Assembly: GCA_902780565.1 (NCBI GenBank)
Contig: CACZGD010000069.1
Coordinates: forward strand, 1 to 37,983
Reading direction: 5' to 3'
DNA length: 37,983 nt
Origin: Oscillospiraceae bacterium
GTDB lineage: Bacteria; Bacillota; Clostridia; Oscillospirales; Acutalibacteraceae
In this document: positions 16,124-23,689 of the stretch, in pieces
Layout: each line of letters starts with the position of its first letter
Numbering within the stretch: position 1 is the first letter of the stretch
Notes under the pieces: model-generated
Told to the model about the DNA's origin: nothing
The model's input: only the letters and a program-made list of their open reading frames with translations
Databases searched by the model: none
Position numbers and translations under genes: made by a program

Positions 16124-18118
16124 GTGCAAAGAATCGGCGTATTCGTATGCTGGTGCGGCTCGAACATCGCAGGCACCGTGGACGTGAAAAAGGTCGCGGA
16201 GACTCTGGGTCACGAGCCCGGCGTGGTTTTCTCCACCGACTACCAGTATATGTGCTCCCAGTCCGGTCAGGATCTGGTCAAGGATTCGATCCGGACCTAC
16301 AACCTCACGGGCGTGGTGATCTGCTCCTGCTCCCCCAGAATGCACGAAAACACCTTCCGCAAGGCGGCGGCGAGCGTGGGGCTGAACCCCTATATGGTCG
16401 AGATCGCGAACATCCGCGAGCAGGTCTCGTGGATCCACAAGGATATGGAGACCGCCACCGAAAAGGCGATCATTCTGGGCCGCGCCGCGATCGCAAAGGT
16501 CCATCTCAACGCCCCGCTGATTGCGGGCGAGACCCCCGTGACCAAGCGCGCGCTGGTCATCGGCGGCGGCATCGCGGGCATTCAGACCGCCCTGGATATC
16601 GCGGAGGCCGGCTTTGAGGTCGACATCGTGGAAAAAAGCCCCACGATCGGCGGCAAAATGGCGCAGATCGACAAGACCTTCCCCACCCTCGACTGCGCGG
16701 CCTGCATCCTGACCCCCAAAATGGTGGAGGCCAGCCAGCAGGAGAACATCAACATCTACGCCTTCTCCGAGGTGGACGAGGTGAAGGGCTTTGTGGGCAA
16801 CTTCACCGTGAAGATCCGCAGAAAGGCGCGCTACGTGAAGGAGGAGCTTTGCACCGGCTGCGGCCTGTGCACCGAAAAATGCCCCCAGAAGAAGGTCCCG
16901 GATGAATTCAACCTCGGGCTTTCCAACCGCCGCGCCATTTATATCCCCTTCGCGCAGGCGGTGCCGAAGGTCGCCACCATCGACCCGAACTACTGCACGA
17001 TGCTGAAGACCGGCAAGTGCGGCGTGTGCAGCAAGGTGTGCGGCGTGAAGGCCATCGACTACACGCAGAAGGACGAGATCGTGGAGCGCAAATACGGCGC
17101 GATCGTGGTCGCCACCGGCTTTGAGCCCATCAAGGTGGATAAATTCGAGGAGTTCGCCTACGCCCAGAGCCCGGACGTGGTCACGTCCCTGGAATACGAG
17201 CGGCTGATGAACGCGGCCGGCCCCACCGGCGGCACGCTGCTCAGACCCTCCGACAAAACGCACCCGCACACCATCGTGTTCGTGCAGTGCGTGGGCTCCC
17301 GCTGCGACGAAAAGAGCGAAAAGGGCAAGCCCTACTGCTCCAAGGTCTGCTGCATGTATACCGCGAAGCACGCGATGCTGACGCGGGAGAAATATCCCGA
17401 TACCGAGGTCTACGTCTTCTATATCGACGTCAGGACCCCCGGCAAGAACTTCGACGAGTTCTACCGCCGCGCGGTGGAGCATTACGGCGTCCACTACGTC
17501 AAGGGCATGGTGGGCAAGGTGACGCCCGAAAACGGCAAGCTGAAGGTGCAGGCCAGCGACCTGCTGGATAACCGCCAGCTCCACATCGACGCGGACATGG
17601 TGGTGCTCGCCGCCGCCATTGAACCGGACAAATCCGCCCGCCCGCTCGCCACGATGCTGACCGCCAGCATGGACACCAACGACTTCTTCACCGAGGCGCA
17701 CCCGAAGCTGCGTCCCGTGGAAAGCCCGACCGCCGGCGTGTTCCTCTCCGGCATGTGCCAGGGCCCCAAGGACATCCCCGAAACGGTCTCACAGGCCTCC
17801 GCCTGCGCCGCCAAGGTCATCGGCCTGCTGGTCAAGGATAAGCTGGTAGGCAACCCCTGCGTGGCGCATTCGGACGAAATGATGTGCAACGGCTGCTCCC
17901 AGTGCCAGAACGTGTGCCCCTACGGCGCGATCACCTATACCGAAAAGGAATTCCGTATGCCGGACCGCACCACGGCCGTGCGCCGCGTGGCGCAGGTGAA
18001 CCCCGCCGTCTGCCAGGGCTGCGGCGCCTGCACCGTGACCTGTCCCTCCGGCGCGATGGACCTGTTCGGCTTCAGCAATAATCAGATCATGGCGGAGGTA
18101 GACGCGATATGCAAGTAA
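16124..18118 (+). CDS. hdrA: Heterodisulfide reductase subunit A, electron-bifurcating flavoprotein
   Basis: This 664-residue protein has the full HdrA layout. A Cys-rich N-terminal part (FVCWCGSNIAGTVD, CSCSPRMHE) leads to an FAD Rossmann site ALVIGGGIAGIQTA (Gly147-Gly152), and the HdrA-typical LDCAACILTPKM follows (Cys191, Cys194). An inserted 4Fe-4S site is at Cys243-Cys253 (CTGCGLCTEKCP). Two C-terminal ferredoxin motifs are near 588 (CNGCSQCQNVCP) and 630 (CQGCGACTVTCP). In known complexes its FAD splits electron pairs, sending one to ferredoxin through the low-potential branch and one to HdrBC. The start is GTG at 16124 after AAAGGAGG. Its end overlaps the MvhD-like gene by 10 bases. 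Confidence 0.95.
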   Translation: MQRIGVFVCWCGSNIAGTVDVKKVAETLGHEPGVVFSTDYQYMCSQSGQDLVKDSIRTYNLTGVVICSCSPRMHENTFRKAAASVGLNPYMVEIANIREQVSWIHKDMETATEKAIILGRAAIAKVHLNAPLIAGETPVTKRALVIGGGIAGIQTALDIAEAGFEVDIVEKSPTIGGKMAQIDKTFPTLDCAACILTPKMVEASQQENINIYAFSEVDEVKGFVGNFTVKIRRKARYVKEELCTGCGLCTEKCPQKKVPDEFNLGLSNRRAIYIPFAQAVPKVATIDPNYCTMLKTGKCGVCSKVCGVKAIDYTQKDEIVERKYGAIVVATGFEPIKVDKFEEFAYAQSPDVVTSLEYERLMNAAGPTGGTLLRPSDKTHPHTIVFVQCVGSRCDEKSEKGKPYCSKVCCMYTAKHAMLTREKYPDTEVYVFYIDVRTPGKNFDEFYRRAVEHYGVHYVKGMVGKVTPENGKLKVQASDLLDNRQLHIDADMVVLAAAIEPDKSARPLATMLTASMDTNDFFTEAHPKLRPVESPTAGVFLSGMCQGPKDIPETVSQASACAAKVIGLLVKDKLVGNPCVAHSDEMMCNGCSQCQNVCPYGAITYTEKEFRMPDRTTAVRRVAQVNPAVCQGCGACTVTCPSGAMDLFGFSNNQIMAEVDAICK

Positions 18119-18552
18119 AGAACGAAAACTGGAAGCCCCTGATCGTGGCGTTCTGCTGCAACTGGTGCTCCTACGCCGGCGCGGACCTTGCGGGCACGAA
18201 CCGCCTGAACTACCCCGCCGACGTCAAGATCATCCGGGTGCCCTGCTCCTGCCGGGTGAACCCCATGTTCATCCTGCGCGCGTTCCAACGCGGCGCGGAC
18301 GGCGTGATCGTGTGCGGCTGCCACCCCGGCGACTGCCACTACACCTCCGGCAACTACTACGCCAGAAGAAGAATGACCCTGCTGTTCTCGATGCTCGACT
18401 ACCTCGGCATCGAAAAGGGACGCACCCGCGTGGAGTGGGTCTCCGCCGCGGAGGGCCAGAAATTCGCCGAGACCATGAATTCCTTTGTGGAGACGATCAC
18501 GTCCCTCGGCGAGAATAAGAGATTGGAGGACCTGAGATGCAAGACAGAATGA
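18109..18552 (+). CDS. flxD: MvhD/FlxD-like iron-sulfur protein
   Basis: This 147-residue protein belongs to the MvhD family, whose [2Fe-2S] cluster links an electron-input module to HdrA. Conserved cysteines are Cys16-Cys17, Cys20 (FCCNWC), Cys46, Cys48 (PCSCRV) and Cys69, Cys71, Cys76 (VCGCHPGDCHY). The RVPCSCRVNP and CGCHPGDCHY stretches are family hallmarks. In methanogens the partner is a hydrogenase; no hydrogenase lies here, and the neighbours instead match FlxA, FlxB and FlxC, so this is best called FlxD. It overlaps hdrA by 10 bases and the next gene by 16. Confidence 0.9.
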   Translation: MQVKNENWKPLIVAFCCNWCSYAGADLAGTNRLNYPADVKIIRVPCSCRVNPMFILRAFQRGADGVIVCGCHPGDCHYTSGNYYARRRMTLLFSMLDYLGIEKGRTRVEWVSAAEGQKFAETMNSFVETITSLGENKRLEDLRCKTE

Positions 18553-19520
18553 TCGCGCGCGCGAAGGAACTCCTCGCGGACGGCACCGTCGACCGCGTGA
18601 TGGGCTGGAAGAAGGGCGAATTCCTGTATGACGCGACCCCCGCGGTGTTCTATTCCGCCGAGGAGCTGGACGCGGGCTTCGTGATGAACGCCTTCACCGC
18701 CGCAAACGTCTCGAAATACCTGATCAAAGAAACCAAAAAGGAAGGAAAAATCCTTGCCTTCCTGAAGCCCTGCGACTCCTTCTCCTTCCGTCAGCTCATG
18801 AACGAGCACCGCGTGGACCGCGATAAGGTCTATATCGTGGGCATCCCCTCCTGGGGCAAGGCGGACATGGAAAAGATCCGTCAGAAGGGAATCACCGGCA
18901 TCACCTCCATCGAGGAGCGCGAGGGCGACTTCGTGGTGAACACGATCCTGCGCGAGACGCACGTCATAAAAAAGTACGACGTGTATCTTGAAAAGTGCAA
19001 AAACTGCAAATCCAAGGAGATCGTGGTCTATGACGAGCTGCTGGACGGCGAGAACGGCGCGGCGGTGACGAACAGCCGCTTCGACGAGGTGGCAAAGCTG
19101 GAGGCGATGACCCCGGACGAGCGCTTCGCCTTCTGGCAGAACGAGCTGTCCCGCTGCATCCGCTGCAACGCCTGCCGCAACGTCTGCCCCGCCTGCACCT
19201 GCGAAAAATGCGTGTTCGACAACCCCAAATCCGGGCTCGAGAACAAGGCGGCGGCGACCTCCTTCGAGGAGAATATGTTCCACATCATCCGCGCCTTCCA
19301 CGTGGCGGGCCGCTGCACGGACTGCGGCGAATGCTCCCGCGTGTGCCCGCAGCACATTCCGCTGCACCTGCTGAACCGCAAGTTCATCAAGGATATGAAC
19401 GAGCTGTACGGCGACTTCCAGGCCGGGGAAGCGGAGCAGCAGCGTCACCCCGTGACGAGCTACCGGACCGACGACGCCGAGCCCGGCGTGATCTATACGA
19501 GAGGAGGGACCGGCAAATGA
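18537..19520 (+). CDS. flxB: FlxB-like dicluster 4Fe-4S protein
   Basis: This 327-residue protein has an N-terminal alpha/beta part with conserved LKPCDSFSFRQL, a CKNCKS pair (Cys154, Cys157), then two 4Fe-4S motifs, Cys207/210/213/217 with extra Cys220/222/225, and Cys260/263/266/270. It resembles the FlxB and hydrogenase/formate-dehydrogenase beta-type subunits that pass electrons from the NADH flavoprotein towards HdrA. Its start overlaps flxD by 16 bases and it ends in an ATGA overlap with the next gene. The name rests on operon order and on the family, not on a search. Confidence 0.78.
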   Translation: MQDRMIARAKELLADGTVDRVMGWKKGEFLYDATPAVFYSAEELDAGFVMNAFTAANVSKYLIKETKKEGKILAFLKPCDSFSFRQLMNEHRVDRDKVYIVGIPSWGKADMEKIRQKGITGITSIEEREGDFVVNTILRETHVIKKYDVYLEKCKNCKSKEIVVYDELLDGENGAAVTNSRFDEVAKLEAMTPDERFAFWQNELSRCIRCNACRNVCPACTCEKCVFDNPKSGLENKAAATSFEENMFHIIRAFHVAGRCTDCGECSRVCPQHIPLHLLNRKFIKDMNELYGDFQAGEAEQQRHPVTSYRTDDAEPGVIYTRGGTGK

Positions 19521-20542
19521 AGCGCATCGCACTGACTTCCCTGGACGCGCTGCTTGCCCGCATCGCCGAAACGCAGGCGCTTTACGTCCCCGTGGACGCC
19601 AAAGGCGGCGCGCGGTTCGAGCAGTGGGAGGCCGGCAAGGTCCTGTCCGACGCCACGAACACCGCCCGCAGCGCGAAGGACTTTTTCTTCCCCCAGACCG
19701 AAAGCCTGTATGACGTGAAGATGACCGGCAAAAAGCTCGAGATCGTGGACACGCGGGAGGACGGCGAGGACTTTGTGATCTTCGGCGCCCGCGCCTGCGA
19801 CGTGAGAAGCTTTTCGATCCTGGATTCCGTGTTCCTTGCGGACCCCGTGGATACCTATTACAAGAGCCGCCGCGACCGCGCCACGGTCGTGTCCCTTGCC
19901 TGCACGAAGCCGGAGGAGACCTGCTTCTGCCAGGCGTTCGGCATTGACGCCGCCGCCCCCGAGGGGGACGTTGCCGCCTGGAAGGAGGAGGGCTACCTCT
20001 ACCTGAAGGCGCAGTCCGAAAAGGGCGAACGGCTGCTGGAAGCGCTTTCGGACCTGCTGGAGGACGCCGACGAAAAGGCGGTGGAAACGCAGCAGATGCG
20101 GACCCGCTGGTTCCTTTCCGCCCTGCCGCTGGGCAAGGTGAGCTTTGAGGGCATGAAGCAAACGGACCTGATGGATCACTTTAAAAATGAAAAGTGGAAG
20201 TCCCTGTCCGAGGCCTGCATCGGCTGCGGGACCTGCACCTTCGTCTGCCCCACCTGCCAGTGCTACGACGTGCGGGAATTCGACGACGGCAAAAAGGTCC
20301 GCAAGTTCCGCTGCTGGGACTCCTGTATGTATTCCGACTTCACCCTGATGGCGCACGGCAATTCCAGAAACAGCCAGCTCGAGCGCTTCCGCCAGCGCTT
20401 CATGCACAAGCTGGTGTATCACCCCAACAATCACGACGGCGAGTTCGGGTGCGTGGGCTGCGGGCGCTGCCTGCAGAAATGCCCCATCGGCATGAACATC
20501 GTGAAGGTAGAAAAAGCATTGGAGGCGCCGCATGAAGAATGA
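19517..20542 (+). CDS. flxC: FlxC-like 4Fe-4S protein, anaerobic sulfite reductase A/hydrogenase beta type
   Basis: The 341-residue product starts at the ATG of an ATGA overlap with flxB. Its N-terminal half (FVIFGARACDVRSFSILDS, TVVSLACTKP) and C-terminal half (CIGCGTCTFVCPTCQC, then RCWDSCMYSDFTLMAHG and RFMHKLVYHPNN, then CVGCGRCLQKCPIGM) are characteristic of the AsrA/HydB-type family. Two 4Fe-4S clusters are expected at Cys234/237/240/244 and Cys312/315/318/322. It should sit between FlxA and FlxB in electron flow from NADH. It overlaps the next gene by 11 bases. Confidence 0.82.
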   Translation: MKRIALTSLDALLARIAETQALYVPVDAKGGARFEQWEAGKVLSDATNTARSAKDFFFPQTESLYDVKMTGKKLEIVDTREDGEDFVIFGARACDVRSFSILDSVFLADPVDTYYKSRRDRATVVSLACTKPEETCFCQAFGIDAAAPEGDVAAWKEEGYLYLKAQSEKGERLLEALSDLLEDADEKAVETQQMRTRWFLSALPLGKVSFEGMKQTDLMDHFKNEKWKSLSEACIGCGTCTFVCPTCQCYDVREFDDGKKVRKFRCWDSCMYSDFTLMAHGNSRNSQLERFRQRFMHKLVYHPNNHDGEFGCVGCGRCLQKCPIGMNIVKVEKALEAPHEE

Positions 20543-21359
20543 CGTTTTAATGCCCCTTGTCGGCGTTGTGACCGACATCCGGCAGGATACCCCCGACGTG
20601 AAGACCTTCCGCGTCAACGCCCCCGGCGGCGGCAAGGTCTTCGAGCACATCCCCGGCCAGTGCGCCATGCTGTCCGTTCCCGGCGCGGGCGAGGGCATGT
20701 TTTCCATCACCTCCTCCCCCACGAACAAGGCGTTCATGGAGTTTTCCATCAAAAAATGCGGCTGCCTGACAAGCTGGCTCCACCAGATGGAGGTCGGGCA
20801 GGAGATCGGCATCCGCGGGCCCTACGGCAACGGCTTCCCGGTGGATACCGCGTTCAAGGGCAAGGATATGCTCTTCATCGCGGGCGGCATCGGCCTTGCG
20901 CCCCTGCGCAGCGTGATCAACTACTGCCGCGACAAGCGCGCCGACTACGGCGAGATCGACATCGTGTACGGCGCGAGAAGCATGGACGACCTTGTGGACT
21001 ACAGGGAGATCATTGACGAATGGATGGCGGACGAGGGCATTCACGTCCACCTGACCATCGACCGCCCGCAGGAGGGCTGGGACGGCCACGTCGGCTTCGT
21101 GCCGAACTACGTGAAGGAGCTGGGCTTCGACACGAACAAGACCGCCATCATCTGCGGACCGCCCATCATGATCAAATTTACCCTTGCGGGGCTGACAGAG
21201 CTCGGCTTTGACAAAACGCAGGTCTACACCACCATGGAGCTGCGCATGAAATGCGGCGTCGGCAAGTGCGGCCGCTGCAACATCGGCGACAAATACGTCT
21301 GCAAGGACGGCCCCGTGTTCCGCTGTGATCAGCTCGATCACATGCCGGACGAATACTGA
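20532..21359 (+). CDS. flxA: FlxA-like FAD/NAD(P)H oxidoreductase, AsrB/FNR family
   Basis: This 275-residue flavoprotein is the likely electron entry point. An FAD-binding barrel (MFSITSSPTNK near 56-66) is followed by an NAD(P) domain with the GGIGLAP loop (118-124) and the family end CGP (208-210). A [2Fe-2S] site lies at the C-terminus (Cys241, Cys246, Cys249, Cys257). FlxA proteins oxidise NADH and feed electrons via FlxBCD to HdrA. Whether NADH or NADPH is used cannot be told by eye. frdB follows 15 bases later with its own GGAGG. Confidence 0.88.
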   Translation: MKNDVLMPLVGVVTDIRQDTPDVKTFRVNAPGGGKVFEHIPGQCAMLSVPGAGEGMFSITSSPTNKAFMEFSIKKCGCLTSWLHQMEVGQEIGIRGPYGNGFPVDTAFKGKDMLFIAGGIGLAPLRSVINYCRDKRADYGEIDIVYGARSMDDLVDYREIIDEWMADEGIHVHLTIDRPQEGWDGHVGFVPNYVKELGFDTNKTAIICGPPIMIKFTLAGLTELGFDKTQVYTTMELRMKCGVGKCGRCNIGDKYVCKDGPVFRCDQLDHMPDEY

Positions 21360-21374
21360 GTTGGAGGAGTTTTT

Positions 21375-22052
21375 ATGAACGAGAATTTCGTGAGTATTTA
21401 TCTGTTCGGCAAAAAATACGACGTGCCGGGCAACCTGACCATCATGGGCGCGATGGAATACGCGGGCTATCAGCTCAAGCGCGGCTGCGGCTGCCGGAAC
21501 GGCTTCTGCGGCGCGTGCGCGACCATCTACCGCGTGAAGGGCGACCGGGAGCTGAAGGTCTGCCTCGCCTGCCAGACGAAGGTGGAAAACGATATGTATA
21601 TCGCCACGCTCCCCTTCTTCCCGCTCGTCAAGGCGGTCTACGATATCAATAAGATCCCGGTCAACGAGCAGGTCATGATGCAGCTCTATCCCGAGATCTA
21701 TGCGTGCGTCGGCTGCAACGCCTGCACCAAGGCCTGCACGCAGGGCCTGAACGTGATGCAGTATATCGCCTACGCCCAGCGCGGCGAGTTCGAGAAATGC
21801 GCCGAGGAGAGCTTTGACTGCGTCATGTGCGGCGTATGCTCCTCCCGCTGCCCCGCCGGCATCTCCCATCCGCAGGTGGCGCTCCTGGCCAGACGCATCA
21901 ACGGCAAATACCTCGCCCCCGCCTGCGGCCACCTGGAGGACCGCGTGAAGGAGATCGAGAACGGGACCTACGAGGACCTGCTGCACGATCTGATGGGCAA
22001 GCCCGTCAGCGAGCTCAAAGAGCTTTATAACAACCGTGAGATCGAGAAATAA
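21375..22052 (+). CDS. frdB: Fumarate reductase iron-sulfur subunit, soluble variant
   Basis: This 225-residue protein begins with a plant-type [2Fe-2S] domain (Cys40, Cys45, Cys48, Cys63; GFCGACA) as in FrdB/SdhB, then two four-cysteine motifs, Cys111/114/117/121 and Cys149/152/155/159. Ordinary FrdB has one 4Fe-4S and one 3Fe-4S cluster, the latter next to the quinone. Here the last site has all four cysteines, so a 4Fe-4S is expected. No anchor subunit (FrdC/FrdD) is encoded nearby. The protein therefore looks adapted to take electrons from a soluble partner such as HdrBC rather than from menaquinol. It lies 14 bases before frdA. Confidence 0.88.
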   Translation: MNENFVSIYLFGKKYDVPGNLTIMGAMEYAGYQLKRGCGCRNGFCGACATIYRVKGDRELKVCLACQTKVENDMYIATLPFFPLVKAVYDINKIPVNEQVMMQLYPEIYACVGCNACTKACTQGLNVMQYIAYAQRGEFEKCAEESFDCVMCGVCSSRCPAGISHPQVALLARRINGKYLAPACGHLEDRVKEIENGTYEDLLHDLMGKPVSELKELYNNREIEK

Positions 22053-22066
22053 GGAGGCGGGACAAG

Positions 22067-23680
22067 ATGTATAACAAAGAAATGCTGGAATCCATGGCAA
22101 AGGTGGCGGCGAACCGCGCCGCGAACACCGACTTTGAACCCCGCCGCATGACCGCAGAGGAAAAAGAGACCCTGCTTGCGACCTACCACCCCGACTACAA
22201 GGAGCACGAGTTCCGCATCCTTTCCGTCGGTCCCAACAAAGGCGGCAAGGTGCCGACCGAGCTGTCGGCGCTCCTGCAGGCGCATTCCCGCATCCGGGAC
22301 GTAAAGCTGGACCTGAACGACCCCGCCTACGACGTGGACGTGCTGATCATCGGCGGCGGCGGCGCAGGCGCGGCGGCCGCGATCGAGGCGAACGAGGCGG
22401 GCGCAAACGTGCTGGTCGTGACGAAGCTGCGCATGGGCGACGCGAACACCATGATGGCGGAGGGCGGTATTCAGGCCGCCGACAAGCCGAACGACTCCCC
22501 CGCGATCCACTACGTGGACGCGTTCGGCGGCGGTCACTTCGCGGCGATCCCGGAGCTGCTGTATAAGCTCGTCAACGAGGCCCCCGGCGCGATCAAGTGG
22601 CTTTCCGACCTCGGCGTGGAGTTCGACAAAACGCCGGACGGCACCATGGTCACGACCCACGGCGGCGGCACCTCCCGCAAGCGTATGCACGCGGCGAAGG
22701 ACTACTCCGGCGCGGAGATCATGCGCACCCTGCGCGACGAGGTCCTGAACCGTCAGATCCCCGTGGCGGATTTCACCGCCGCCATTGAGCTCATCAAGGA
22801 CGAAAACGGCAGAGCCTCGGGCGCCGTGCTGATGAATATGGAAACCGGGGAGCTGCTGGTCGCGAAGGCGAAGACCGTGATCATCGCCACCGGCGGCGCG
22901 GGCCGCCTGCACTATCAGGGCTTCCCGACCTCCAACCACTACGGCGCGACCGCCGACGGCCTGATCCTCGGCTACCGCGCGGGCGCGGAGCTGCTGTATG
23001 CCGACACGCTGCAGTACCATCCCACCGGCGCCGCCTATCCGGAGCAGATCTTCGGCGCGCTGGTGACCGAAAAGGTCCGCTCCCTCGGCGCGAAGCTCGT
23101 GAACGTCAACGGCGAGGTCTTCATGCATCCGCTGGAGACGCGCGACGTGTCCGCCGCTTCCATCATCCGGGAGTGCTCAGACCGCGGCAACGGCGTGCAC
23201 ACCGACGACGGCGTGGGCGTGTGGCTCGATACCCCCATGATCGAACGAAAGGGGGGCGAGGGCACCATCGAAAAGCGCATCCCCGCCATGCTCAGAATGT
23301 TCGCGAAATACGGCATCGATATCCGCAAGGAGCCCATCCTCGTCTACCCGACGCTCCACTACCAGAACGGCGGCCTGAAGATCCGCGCGGACGGACAGAC
23401 CAACGTGGAAAATCTGTACGTCGCGGGCGAAGCCGTCGGCGGCATCCACGGCAGAAACCGCCTGATGGGCAATTCCCTGCTCGATATCATCGTCTTCGGC
23501 AGAAACGCGGGCGTGAACGCCGCGGCAAAGGCGAAGGAGACTACGGTCGGCGCGCTGAACCTCGACCATGTGGCAGCCTTCGAGAAGGAGCTGGCGGACG
23601 CCGGGATCGAGACCGACCTCGTCTCCCCGAAGCTTCTGCCCACCTACACACACGGAAACCCCAAGTTTGAGGCAAAATAA
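22067..23680 (+). CDS. frdA: Fumarate reductase flavoprotein subunit, no covalent FAD histidine
   Basis: This 537-residue flavoprotein matches FrdA/SdhA. The FAD Rossmann motif is at 93-101 (LIIGGGGAG), after an unusual N-terminal extension of about 85 residues. Catalytic positions are all present: His318 (HPTG), Arg338 (TEKVR, proton-donor position), His431 (LHYQNGG) and Arg465 (NRLMGNS). The histidine that normally binds FAD covalently (SHT..A.GG) is Asn127 here (GDANTMMAEGG). In E. coli FrdA, replacing this His leaves fumarate reduction but abolishes succinate oxidation, so a one-way reductase is expected. Substrate is inferred as fumarate; another enoate is possible. There is no signal peptide, so it is cytosolic. 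Confidence 0.9.
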   Translation: MYNKEMLESMAKVAANRAANTDFEPRRMTAEEKETLLATYHPDYKEHEFRILSVGPNKGGKVPTELSALLQAHSRIRDVKLDLNDPAYDVDVLIIGGGGAGAAAAIEANEAGANVLVVTKLRMGDANTMMAEGGIQAADKPNDSPAIHYVDAFGGGHFAAIPELLYKLVNEAPGAIKWLSDLGVEFDKTPDGTMVTTHGGGTSRKRMHAAKDYSGAEIMRTLRDEVLNRQIPVADFTAAIELIKDENGRASGAVLMNMETGELLVAKAKTVIIATGGAGRLHYQGFPTSNHYGATADGLILGYRAGAELLYADTLQYHPTGAAYPEQIFGALVTEKVRSLGAKLVNVNGEVFMHPLETRDVSAASIIRECSDRGNGVHTDDGVGVWLDTPMIERKGGEGTIEKRIPAMLRMFAKYGIDIRKEPILVYPTLHYQNGGLKIRADGQTNVENLYVAGEAVGGIHGRNRLMGNSLLDIIVFGRNAGVNAAAKAKETTVGALNLDHVAAFEKELADAGIETDLVSPKLLPTYTHGNPKFEAK

Positions 23681-23689
23681 GGAGACATC

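Noticed and set aside
18109-18552. Hydrogenase-linked MvhD
   Set aside because: No hydrogenase large or small subunit gene is in the window; neighbours match the NADH-linked Flx type.
22067-23680. L-aspartate oxidase (NadB) as identity of the flavoprotein
   Set aside because: The missing covalent His would allow it, but the pairing with FrdB and the HPTG, LHYQNGG and NRLMGNS active-site pattern with Hdr/Flx context fit fumarate reductase better.
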